Assembly (NCBI GenBank): GCA_900617975.1
Contig: UZAE01012187.1
Coordinates: forward strand, 9,789 to 54,145
DNA length: 44,357 nt
Source: Rodentolepis nana
Lineage: Eukaryota; Platyhelminthes; Cestoda; Cyclophyllidea; Hymenolepididae
Direction: 5' to 3'
A model generated the notes under the pieces. The model was not told where the DNA came from and ran no database searches. It was given only the letters and a program-made list of their open reading frames with translations. The stretch's first letter is position 1. Each line of letters opens with the position of its first letter. The position numbers and the translations under genes were made by a program. This document shows, piece after piece, positions 33,061-44,357 of the stretch.

Positions 33061-36000
33061 TGCGTATTCGGTGACAAATGATATAAGGATTCCAACCGAT
33101 ACCTCCTTGGCCTTATATATTTATCACACTTTGATGGCAATTTTATCTGCTCTCACCTGACCTACCGCAGACTTCCTAATTGACAAAATTTCAGTTATAA
33201 TTAAGAAAATTATTCAAATTACATCAATTAACAATAAAAATTATTTAAGCTTGGCTATTATTTAATAATATGATTAATAAAAATATAAACCTAATGCAGC
33301 AATTTCGTAGGGAAAATAAGCTTTCCTTGCACCCCATTGCCTTAAGCATCCGAATTAACTGTCAGAGGTGCAAAGTGTTCCCCGCCGTATCAAATAACAT
33401 TTCAAATAATCAAACTTCACATGCTCTCTACCAATTACATGTAACTGAATTTTTCTCAGTAGAAACTTAAGAGGAAATACAACTTTTCCCCGACTCAAGA
33501 AGAATTAATGTTTTTACCGAATTTTCCGCATTTAACTTTCATAGCAAATCTCCTTCACAAATACGTAAGATTTACTGTTGCGTGCTTTATGTTCTACTAA
33601 GCACTATCAGCACTTGTGCATAGTGGGAAGGGCAATCCATGTGTCTGAATAATCAAAGCTGAAGCAAAATCCATTAAATCGTCTTTCATCAAAAAAAAAT
33701 CACATTTTCATGTTATTATGAGGTTGATAACAAGCAATAGGATAAAAGTAAGGCAAATCACCCAGTTAAGCATCACATCAATGTGCAACTCTGCCAAAAA
33801 ATAGTTTGATTGAACCTTTAACGCCAAATTATATTTGTTTTTGACAGATGCATAAACCGCACTTATTACTCGTGTCTCGCAGTAGACTAATGTCGCCGAA
33901 GTAATGAGTTTAAGTGTTGTATCAGACATCAAGGCTAAATAGACGTATTGAACATGCTTCAAACGGCAATAGCGCCTCCTGTTAGGATTCTAGTACCAAA
34001 AGAGCTCATTTTGAAAGAGGACCGTACGATCTTGCAGGGTGTTAAAGAGTTAACATTAAGTGTAATAAAATGCAGATCTCATGGATCTTTTTCGAATAGC
34101 AGATTTCAAGTCTCATTGGCGATGGATATTTATTGTCATCAATAATTATTCAGGCAATTTTGCCATTGATATTGCTTCGTTTCATTCCTCGAGCTTTATA
34201 ATGATCAACATTAAGAGTAACATCACTTTGAGGGGATTTGAAATTCTACTATTATCCAAAATTTTTTATTTTGCACCAAATTATTTCAAAATACTGTCAA
34301 TTTTTTCCCAAATATTTTATATAACTTCGTTGAATTATTTAATAAAACATTGACTTTTAAGTACGGCCAAACATGTACTTAAAATGAATAAAGTAGTTGT
34401 GAGAACACTTATTTGTAAAGAAATAAATTGTTTGATTAAAATGCACTCAAAGTGATATTAACTGTCGCATTATCTTAATTCAAGAAGTAACTTTTCGATA
34501 GATACGTAAATGAAATTATTCAATTCAAAAGTCTCAGACTGAAATTGAATGATTAAATACTTTGTCTAATTTGGGCACCATTCTGTTTTGCAATTTTAGA
34601 CACCATAATAAGATTACCTTTCTCTTCACATAAATTATCACCTAAATGCTATGCATTAGCTATCAGAATAAGGTTAATTCAAATTTACCTCAAAATTAAA
34701 AAGATGTGTTTTGTTAAGAATGCAAATCTGTTAGACATCAGAGGGTATGCTGGCTAAAGTGGCAGTCATCCAATTGTGCCGATAGACAGCTACTCTGATC
34801 AAACATGGTCCGTTTGAGAGTGCTGGAGGATACCAGATTCTGTCAAGGTCGCCCTGTTCTTTCCCTATCAAATGCTAATTTTTTCTACCACTACCCTCGG
34901 TAGGCTTTGGCCAATAAAAACAAATAATAATTAAGGCTTCATATATTTAATAAATTGGGAGCAGTAGAAACATGTATTTTTCACATTCACTATTGTTCAT
35001 TAAAGGAAACTCCAAACCTAGCAGGTCTTGGTAGTTAGTATTGATTTTTTCACCATTATTTAGATGAAACTTTTGCTACATCATATAGATTTATAAACAG
35101 TGAATACGATCTTATATTTGATTGAATAAATCTTTTAAATTAATCTGGAGTGTGGTAAACTCCGGTTTGAGTAGAAGCATTGTGAAAAGCAGTTCTCTAA
35201 TCACCATTGAGCTAATTTGCATTGGATTAAGCATCAATAAATTAGGCACTCCACAGTGAGGAAAACAGTTGGCGTAGTTTCAGAATTTAAAACTGAAAAA
35301 ATAATAATTACTTTAACTTTCTGCAGCCTCGTCTAATCTTCAAGATTTGCAACACGTAAGACAGCCCTTTTTGCCTTGCAAAATGAAAGATCGTCACTTA
35401 AAGTTGAACAAATTCGACATTAATTCATCATCTAGTTTTCGGTGTAAGCGCCCTATTTTTGAATAATTGCAAGTAATTATAAAGAATAAAATTTATCAGT
35501 TGTTAGAAAATTGATAAAATAATTATTGATATATAATTGAGTAGAAATCTTATCCATTGAATAAATAATTTATCCACTCATTAAGTAGTTGAAACAATAG
35601 TTAGGTTTTATTGTTATGGGTGATCTATTTTGAGAGAACAAAGGTAACAATTTTCATACCCAATCGGATAATCTCTAATAGCCATGTCAATCAGTTCATT
35701 TGTTTTTTAACAAACATTACACCATGATGATTTAATAAGTCGCTAATATCTTTTTATGATTTTAATAGTCGTATTTATTGCTAAATTACCACAATCAGAT
35801 AGATACTGTAAGAATAAATTCATTTTAGTATAAGGTGGCCACTCCATTGTTGGTATATCCTCATTAAGATAAATAAACTCATTTTAAACAATAGAAGACT
35901 CGAAAATGATTATGAATCTCTTTTCCACCAATCCTACGTAAAATTAAAAGGCAGAGTTCATTCCATCATCATATATTAAAACGCCCTTAGCAAGAGATGG

Positions 36001-39000
36001 CCTAAAAATACCATTCAATGATATGAATCGTTAGTTCAAATCGTGAATAAATATAGTCTACATGCAGATCAAGCCGCTTGCCAATACTATGGACGATATG
36101 CAGTTATTGATTAAAATATTAAATCTTATTATTATTAAGAGACGTCAAAACTAACTCAAACACCTAAACAGAGGACGTTTTCAAAAGCAAATTGATAAGT
36201 TCTTATCCAACTGACAAAATCTGTTTGCAAAATGCAACCATTTGTGAGCCAAAAGCCAACTTCCTTGTGAGAAATCAAAGTTAACTCATTCTATTTTACT
36301 CGAAATGCAAATAATTAAAATTAATCCCAGAAATGTTCATTGTGAATTTCAAATTCTGAAATCAAACAGGGAAGACTTTTAACATTTTCTTTTATTTGAA
36401 TTCCACAATGACAAAGGCGAATATATTTTTTTCATTAAAAATAAACGCAGAAAGGCTAATATTTGGAATTAATATTCTATTGAAAAATAATAAATGAATT
36501 AATCTTGATGCAAGGAAGTATTTTTTGCTTCTGTATTAAGTAAAAAGATTTAGAAAATGTCTTCTGGAAAAAGCAAAATTCTTCTCTGACATTTCAGTTT
36601 AAGAATCTGGTGTTGGCTGCCTTTGATGAAAAGAAATTATTTTAAATTCTTTAGGCACATGGTTCTCTTGCACAAAGAAATACGAATATAAGCATTAACC
36701 AACTTTTCATTACATTTTCCATCTCTCCTTAAATTTTAAATTTTACGTTTTCATTAATATTTGTTTATTGAAAAATGCTGAGTTCAGCGCCGTTTTTCTT
36801 TCAGTCGAATACTGTTAGATTTTAATCCCGTTTGAAACTATTAAATATCTGTCAGACAAAAGTTAAAAATTTGCTTGCATAAGTGAAAGTTAACCGACTG
36901 AAACCTGCGATTTCACTCCATCTATTTTTTAGAGAGGGTGAGTGCATTCTTGTCGCAATAGTGAAATATCTTAGACTGTCGGGAATACACAAAAAGCTCA
37001 CATATGAAACTGAGAGGATATCATAAAAATCTGCTATAAGAGAGTCATTGTATATACAAAGACATTTTAAATAGAAGTCAATAGTATTAATGAGTAATAA
37101 ATAAAATGACAATTGAAACAGGATGTATGTGATGTATGTTTTGTTAATACAAAATATTATGCCTGGAAATTGGATTAGGGGATTTTTCAGGGCATAATAA
37201 TGATGTCTAGTAACAATGTTAATCATTACCTTAATCGACTATTTGTCTGATTGGGGCAAAATAATTGTTAATAGATCTAGGAAGGTCATAAAAAGTACCT
37301 TGCGAGAGGAAAACATTGATAAATGGCAATTTTAATAAATATTCCAAGAAAAAAAACATTTTAAAACTTCCACCAAAATGTTTCATTGATTATTATTTCA
37401 ATAGGTTGAATTTAATATATACTAAAATTTAATTTATATTCAAGAGCATATCAATTATTAGCAGTGGAGCAAAATTAAACCAAGTATGATTTGTAATTTT
37501 ATTTTCCGATTTTTCTCCTCCGGAAATGCTCCCAGATTTTATTTTAAAATTCATAATGTTAATTTCAATGTATACATATTTCTTATTATTAAAATGAGTA
37601 GCTAATAAGAAAATAAATGAGAAATTTGAGGTCATTCGAATTTTGGTTTGGAACTTTAACAACGATTATATTATTATAAAATAATTTGATGAATTAAGCT
37701 AATTTTTCGTTAAAATAATTTAGAAGAGAATGTAAAATTTTAATATATTTCTCTATATTTGCATTAAATCCAGTTGAGTAGTATGTGTAAGGAAAAGGAA
37801 TTTCAGAAAGCATTTTTTAATCATCAGCCACTTGGGAAAATCATAAAGATCAAAATATATTGACTTAATTGTCAGTCAATCTAATCTGTACTCAGATAAA
37901 GCAAATTTATTTAGAATACAGATTAACGGTAATAAATTTAAAACAATAGTGGTCTTAAATGGTAGGTAGTGGGTAGCATCTTATGTGTAAAATTAGTATG
38001 ACTGAAATCATGGATAAAGTGCGTAAACATTTTCATATCTAATTAGTAATTTTTTAAATACTAGGCAATTACCATCCACTCAAAGCACTGGGGTTTTATC
38101 TTAAAAAATCTGGCAAATAATTGTTAAAAATTGGTCAATGTAAGCTTCTCACATTGAAAATGTCGATCGGGACTTGAAAATCCAGCAATTTTAATTTCGC
38201 CCCTTAATGAATTTCTATTAATTCTTGTGTGTCAAACGCTTTTTATTGTTAAAAAAGAAATAAATTGGCCCAAAAATGACCACATAATATATGAACTTTT
38301 GTGTGATGCGTGAGTGCCATCAAAAGTGATTGAAAAACTACTTAAAGTTCTATGCAGAGCATTTATTTTTAACTATATATTAGTTCAAAGTCCAGTGCTT
38401 AATGGGGTACATTCATGCAAGGTAGATATTTAATCATTTAAAAGTGGTTAACATTGAAATAGCTTATATTTATTTTCATTGAGTTCTTTTTAACAAAACC
38501 GCACAGGTGATGGTACATATGACATTAATTATTAGAAGAGCGAAAGCTTAAAGAAAGTCTAGTAAAAAAACTACATGCTCTTTTGAATATTTCTGTTAAA
38601 GTCCACTTTTATTAAAAACGATCGATATTCGGATGCATGAAAGAGCTCTCCCGATTTGCGATAATTGTGTCAGACGCGTCTTCTCAATCTATTTGAAATC
38701 TACTTGCAACTCCCTTGATGGATAAAAACAATGCACACTTTTGTTTTCCTTTTAACGTTATTTGATGTAAAGTATGCAACGATACTTTTTTGGACAGTTA
38801 GTATCGATTAAATTTTGGCACAAAATAATACGGTGTTTAGCTCAGAAATGCCAACTCTATTAACTTGCTGGCCTAAAGTTGATTGTATATTTCATAAGGA
38901 TTTGTTTCATCTCATTTCTGTTCATGAATTTAAATTTGCAATTTTTTAAGCTAGCGTGCCACGAGATAAAATACTCTTCATTGATGTTTTTACATAACAT

Positions 39001-40417
39001 GAGCGCTGATTTCAAAATTTTAGACTTATATTTGAAAACTGAATCTAAATATCTCGTTTGTGATTAAATCTCCCTTCAACATTTAAAATTATTAGACGTC
39101 TATCGTTGTCAATGACATCAGTATTTTGTAAAACTTTACTTTATTTTATAAAACAATATTTTTCAACATATTACATTTTAATCTTGAATTATTTAAAATG
39201 CTTCGATTCAGCTAAAGATAATTTATTTGATTAAAGCGACTCAAGGCTAGGATATGTGATATTCTATATTTATAAAAGTGTGTTTTTAGCGCGATACTTA
39301 ATCCACAATTTGGAATAATAAATAAGGACTCTTTCAGAACACTCCTTCACACCTCACTAATTTAATTAATAAATTGATTTATTTTGTTTGAACCACATCT
39401 TTTACTAACTTGGAGCTAATTTAAATAGCTTTTTACCAAGAATTTATTAGTAGTTGCTGTTGCTTGGCCACCATTTGAGAACAAATTTTGAAAAAATAAA
39501 ATCTGAAGTATATGGGAGGGAAATATCAAATTAAATGCAAAAATGCGGTTTTATAAGAAAATTATTGATTTTTTGAATATTTCAAAATTAATAAGAAATA
39601 TTGAGCACTTTTCATAAACAAATATGCAAATATTAACTGAAATTCATAAGTTTTTCAATTCAAATTTTAGGCGTAAATACATAATAAATTTAAAACGCCT
39701 TATTTTCTTGCTAATATTATTTTAACTGTGAGTTTGTGTTGTTGAAATATTTTTTCTATTTTTAAGGGAACACATTATTTACTATAATTCTAAATAGAGT
39801 AAATTTAAATCCAGCCTGAAATTTTAACAATACAATTAGTTTTATTGGAACGACTAGATAGTATTCTTGATACAGCAAATACATATTTTTATCCTATTAG
39901 TAATAAATGTATGTCTCGCTGAACTGAATCGAACAATTATATTCACTTTTGCCTTGTATCCTAAATGATAATCCGCTTTTTTCGCAATTTACAATGCTCC
40001 TTAAATTCTCAAATAAATAAATATTTTGTCCTGAATTGTTTAAAATAAATCATTAATGTGCCTATTCAAAGAATTTTTCAAACAAATAAATTAGGGATTC
40101 GATGTGTTACAAGGGGACCAATTTTGCACAACTATGAACGATTTTTTTCAAGGCAATATATAAAGCTATCTTGTTGACTAAACCTGGTTAAATTCTATGA
40201 GCAGGTCCTTGAAAAGTTATCATTAATTGATTTTAGATAATTTTATTATCTGGAAATCGTTGTAATGGAGCGAAACAATAGCAATTTAAATAATTTCAAC
40301 GCAGTACATAAATAGATAAAACTTCTTAAAGCTTAAGTAGAGGACCAATAAACAGCAAATTTTAAAAGGTTCACAGAATTAGGGTTTTGCAATTAGAATA
40401 ATCCCCACCCTCCAATA
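33061..40417. other. Long AT-rich region without a recognised gene
   Basis: Seven kilobases free of SINE copies, the longest such gap. A slightly GC-richer patch at 34730-34920 contains a 32-codon frame from ATG at about 34805 (MVRLRVLEDTRFCQGRPVLS at its start), unrecognised. Otherwise strongly AT-rich. Confidence 0.45.
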
Positions 40418-40427
40418 CGTGTTAGAA

Positions 40428-40689
40428 TTTTATTTTTTGTTTATATCAAATAGCAGGAACATCAAAGTGAAAAAAGCGAAATGGGGGGGGGGACCGAAGA
40501 GTGCTTCACAGATGTAAAAGAGACAGACACAAAGTTAGAAAAAAGGTGAGGTGAGTACTGTGGAAGTAGTCGAATGTGACATACAGTGGGGTGATGGTAG
40601 TTTGAAGTGAGAAGTCAACTGGCGGTTAATAGACTCTTTTGCCGTATGAGTATACGTTATTCAGGGAGGTAAGTCTATCGTACACTCCG
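40428..40689 (-). mobile_element. SINE-like retroposon, copy 12, internally deleted
   Basis: Antisense. Duplication CGTGTTAGAA (40418-40427) and CGTGTTAAAA (40690-40699). The 3' hairpin and the following block are gone: AATAGCAGG joins straight to AACATCAAAG near 40457. A second gap near 40665 removes the CACGTG block. The antisense donor GAGGTAAGTC is intact. A G10 run lies at 40483-40492. Confidence 0.9.
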
Positions 40690-40699
40690 CGTGTTAAAA

Positions 40700-43600
40700 C
40701 TATTCTTTTATAAAAGCCCAATGCCAAACAAATTCATCGTGACGTTTGTACCGCCCTCTCATCCCAAATTCCTATTATAAATTGGCGGGCATTTAATGCT
40801 GGGCTAAGTCATGTCACATGTTCCCTTGAGGTAGGTCAATTTTATGCCAAAGAAGAGAAGGTTTATCAACAGGGACATGCAGTCAATGTTAAAACAAACG
40901 AGGGAGATAGCACTTGGGGGTTTTATCAAAGGGCCGTTCGGCAGTTGTCATGCGTTTGTGCGTGTTTGCTATTCCATATTAAGAGCTGATTGACACTAAA
41001 ATACTCGAGTAATCGTAGAAGCTTTCATATTCCTATTCTCTTCCTACGCTAAAATTTTATTGACAACGAAATAGCAAATAAAGTACGAGGCAAAAAAAAT
41101 ATTCTTCATTTGCAATCTGATGGCAATTAACTAAGCACATTTTAAATTTATCGTTTTAACAAAAGTACAAAAGAGGGATGACCGTAAAATAGAATTTAAG
41201 TATATTTTTATATTAAAACTGCTTTTCCATTTTTATTATTTTGATTAATATCTCTTAGAGAATCGTGATTTATTAAATTACATAAAATCTGAATTTGTAG
41301 ATGGAGTCGGAGCGAATGCATCTTGGTTTTTTGGGATCTTTGTCTAGACATTTATCCGTATTAATCATTTTAATATCAACGCTAGGGTCTCAAATTAGGT
41401 CCAACTACTGCAAGTAATAAATTTGTTGACTGGACTCCAATAAATTCAAGTTGGATTAGTTTTTAGCGTTAGAAGTTATAACAATTGAAATGTAAGTGAA
41501 AATCATAAATTCTTTCTATTGCCTTTCCAATTTGTCTACAAAATGCTCTTCCGACTTGTAGATTTGTTGAGGAGAGTGTAAATGTGGGAGTGGTTCGATT
41601 ATGACCAGAGTCCAACGAATCGGTGCTAGTTGCCAATAGAGGCATCGATTGTGCTAGACGTAATGAAGTATACGTTAGGCTATTTTGAATGCGTATTAAC
41701 ATGGGAATGAAAGGATAGATTCAGATAGACTAAGGTCAGTGCAAGAGTATATAAGATACAGCAGATAAGGAGGCCCAGTCTGCCCTGTGCATTTTGTGCA
41801 AACAACTTTTGATACTGTTGCCGTGATAAGAGGATCAGGTCTGGTAATCACGATTTTCACGGGGAAAGCTTGCACTTATCGCCACCAATGCCGACCTCTT
41901 GGGACAGAAAGGGATTTTGGAATAGCTTGAATGCTGTTGACCTGACCAAATTATTTTATGACTTGATCTTTAAAGACGGGACGCGAGTTTTGGAGGGTGT
42001 AAATGCACTACAATCTTGTTTCTTTCCATTTAGGTAGTATATCTAATTATATTGGTAATTCGACAGAGACGATTTTGCAATTAAATTTTGATCCAGCACC
42101 ATAGCCTTGATGAAAATGCAAATAAAGCTCCATATAATGGTTGAAATTGGCTATTTCTACACTATCTCAAACTGATGGTTGCAAGTTCATTTATCATTGT
42201 CCACTTGAATTGAACCTGCAGCAGTAGGCTAGCATACACGGTTTAGAACATTTAGATGAATATGCCGAAACAGTAGTAATAAATGTGTTGCAAATATCAA
42301 CAGAAATTTTGGCCTAGATTTTTACCAAAAAAGAGTTCTTATTTGTGCCATTGATTGTCAAGAAATTTAGAGCCTTTTTGCTTCAAGCAGTGTATAATCA
42401 TCTCATATGCTAAAAAATATGTAATCTCCGCCTGTTTAATCTTCTAGAACTCATTAACAATATGTAAACACCTTAACGGTTGGCCTTACGTAAGAATTAA
42501 ACCGGTCAAAATGCTGCAATTTATTGTATAAATTATTTGCAATAAACAGTATTCTCATTTATTCAATTGTTTTATATTAAAGCTATTGGAATCCAAGTTT
42601 TCAATTTCATGTGAGGATATAAAGTTGAAAAAACAACTGGAAATCTGTAAATATCGGAAAAAATAGTCAGTAAGCCGCTTTAAAGAGCCGCTTAACTAGA
42701 GGACTGTATAAATCAATATCTGTTGACTGATTGGTTGGTTTGTGCGTTTTTATTAGAAGCATTTAATAAATTCCGTTATATGTCAAAAACTTAAAGTAAA
42801 TCGCGATTTTTTTGTAGATTATTCAATTTTTAAGCCTGAAGTATTCCTATGTAAGAAACTGGATTGTCACTTTACAATTAATTCAGAAAATTAACCCCCC
42901 CCCCTCCCAAATACTTTATTCATACCTGCTAATTTAATGAAAATGTTAAATTTTTTCATTAACAAAAACCTAGAATTACTGTCAAAAATCACAAAACCTA
43001 CACTTTTTTCCGGCAAAATTATGATTATGTTTCAATTGCTCAATTAACTTGCATTAAGATCAGCATTTCCCATAGCTTCCGAAATTGCCTTTTCCAATTC
43101 GACTTTTTTAATTTTGATATTAGATTATTTCTTACCCCTTTTTGTATAGAATAATTAATATCTTTATCCTTCAAAATTTTGCTCGGTTGCAATGTCAAAT
43201 GCCTAGCTTAATCATCGTTATGATAATCTAAACTGACATCTCCATCAAATCAGCCCATATTAATGATATCTCCTATATTTCTTCTGATTGATAATGTGGC
43301 ATCCACGCAAAATAATTTTTACCATAACCTATAGCATTGCAAAACAATTATACAATTTTCAATGTGCATCAACAATATAACTTCCAGTACTTGAAGTCCA
43401 ATCGAAGTTAGTTCGATTTGTGTTTAAAAAAATCCGTTCAAAGGACCACTTAATTTGATCTTTAAATATCAGTTTCCAATTACTTACTTACTTAATAATA
43501 ATTCTACTTCTTACTGGTCCAAAATTAGAATTTCTAAATTTGTCACAATATTAATGTACAAATTTCAGTGCACTTTAATTGCTAGTTAAATTAAAAAATG

Positions 43601-44316
43601 GGCGATACTTTGGGAAATTTCCTTCGAAGGTCCCAAAACTAACAAGATAGTGAGCGCTCATCATGATTTTCATGTCTACGAAAGCATTTTGTTTTCGTTA
43701 GAGTTCCTATTGAAATAGACTTTGTGGATTTAGCACGTGAAAAGTATATGACCAAACATTTAGACAGGATTCCACAAATTACCTCGACTCCTTGAAATGC
43801 AAAACTTATTGTTTGCAGTGGGCTATTACCATCATTTGTGAATTTCCGGGTGTAACCCCAGACATCCGGGATCTGAACTGTAAGTACTTGGATCTCGCCT
43901 CATTATTTTGTCTTATAATTAGAAGTCCTTACATTCACAGCGCATCAAATTGTACGATCACATGAAGATTCTTGCTAAGACCTTTTTGCTTTTTTGAAAC
44001 GATGACATCCAGCATTTCACTAGGTAATAATTATCCTTTTATGAACTAAAACTTGTCAAGTAATCCATATTTAGCACTAGTATATAAAATGATTATAATT
44101 AAGTTACATTTCTTTCGGTCGTATTGATATGACGACCAAGCAGTCAAGTTTGAAATCATGTGAAAATCTCGAAGTTTATATACGATAATAAGCCGTAAAT
44201 AATGCTTCTTCCAGACTCCAAGTGCTCAGTTGAGTTCCCCAATCCAAATTTAACATAATTCAATAATGAGATAAATTTCCACAGCAGCTAACTTTATTTC
44301 AATTTTATTTTAAATA
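40700..44316. other. No gene seen; mixed-composition patches
   Basis: Patches at about 40720-40960 and 41480-42000 are less AT-rich. One plus-strand frame (about 41767-41928) is open for some 50 codons, and a 77-codon minus-strand frame lies at 41469-41702. Neither shows a domain I recognise; they could be exons or old repeats. Confidence 0.4.
42895..42904 (+). repeat. C10 homopolymer
   Basis: Ten C residues followed by TCCC, isolated in AT-rich sequence. Confidence 0.95.
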
Positions 44317-44357
44317 ATTATTTATTTATAAAAAATGGCAGGCGTTTTGATAGTTAT
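44317..44357 (-). mobile_element. SINE-like retroposon, copy 13, cut by the window edge
   Basis: ATTTATTTATAAAAAATGGC followed by AGGCGTTTTGATAGTTAT is the tail plus 3' hairpin of an antisense copy. The rest lies beyond the window. Confidence 0.85.

Noticed and set aside
36852..37226. 124-codon minus-strand open frame
   Set aside because: Low-complexity, hydrophobic-biased translation of AT-rich DNA with no recognised motif; within chance length.
41767..41930. About 50-codon plus-strand open frame (GGPVCPVHFVQTTFDTVAVI at its start) considered as an exon
   Set aside because: Neither end has a convincing splice site and the peptide matches no family I know.
1..44357. CRISPR arrays, operons, rRNA and canonical tRNA genes
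   Set aside because: None seen. The window is animal nuclear DNA, and its only dispersed repeats are retroposons with target-site duplications, not regularly spaced arrays.

Overview
The window is AT-rich animal nuclear DNA. It is non-coding over most of its length and has no operons, Shine-Dalgarno sites or prokaryotic gene packing. It contains one clear gene, a degenerin/epithelial sodium channel (DEG/ENaC) family subunit of 577 codons in a single open frame on the minus strand (27980-29713). DEG/ENaC channels are restricted to animals, and mariner transposons are common in invertebrates. Large gene-poor AT-rich flanks and many short retroposons fit an invertebrate. A flatworm or other spiralian is my best guess, but that is an impression and not a demonstrated result.

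The dominant structure is a dispersed family of about 310-330 bp short retroposons (SINE-like), found here in 13 copies on both strands (about 8% of the window). Each full copy starts GGGGTGTGCGATAGAC on its sense strand and ends in ATTTGATATAAATAAATAA-type tails. At least ten copies are bracketed by readable target-site duplications of about 8-18 bp. Copies lie at about 505-832, 1685-2013, 5979-6294, 9820-10125, 14342-14620, 15631-15886, 18698-19029, 22063-22380, 24753-25057, 25537-25807, 32727-33047, 40428-40689, and one is cut by the right edge at 44317-44357. A 19-base orphan fragment of the 5' end lies at 19508-19526. Within the consensus I found long complementary arms, a 3' hairpin next to the tail, and a near-perfect splice donor on the antisense strand.

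A second mobile element at 13080-13834 is a broken mariner: 5' terminal inverted repeat, the DNA-binding half of the transposase with a frameshift, then truncation after the first catalytic aspartate. Just upstream (12711-12980) is a more decayed trace that looks like the helix-turn-helix end of another Tc1/IS630-type transposase. A tRNA-like fold at 9721-9785 may be the head of an older, different SINE.

Other candidate signals are weak. 8071-8293 is a less AT-rich stretch with a CCAAT box and a 17-codon ATG-initiated segment ending on a good splice donor, so it may be a first exon. 17640-17760 carries two hairpins. The rest (especially 2035-5965, 15887-18684, 29822-32713, 33061-40417 and 40700-44316) is AT-rich sequence with simple repeats and no gene I can support. 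Exons of genes with long introns could be hidden there and would need transcript data.
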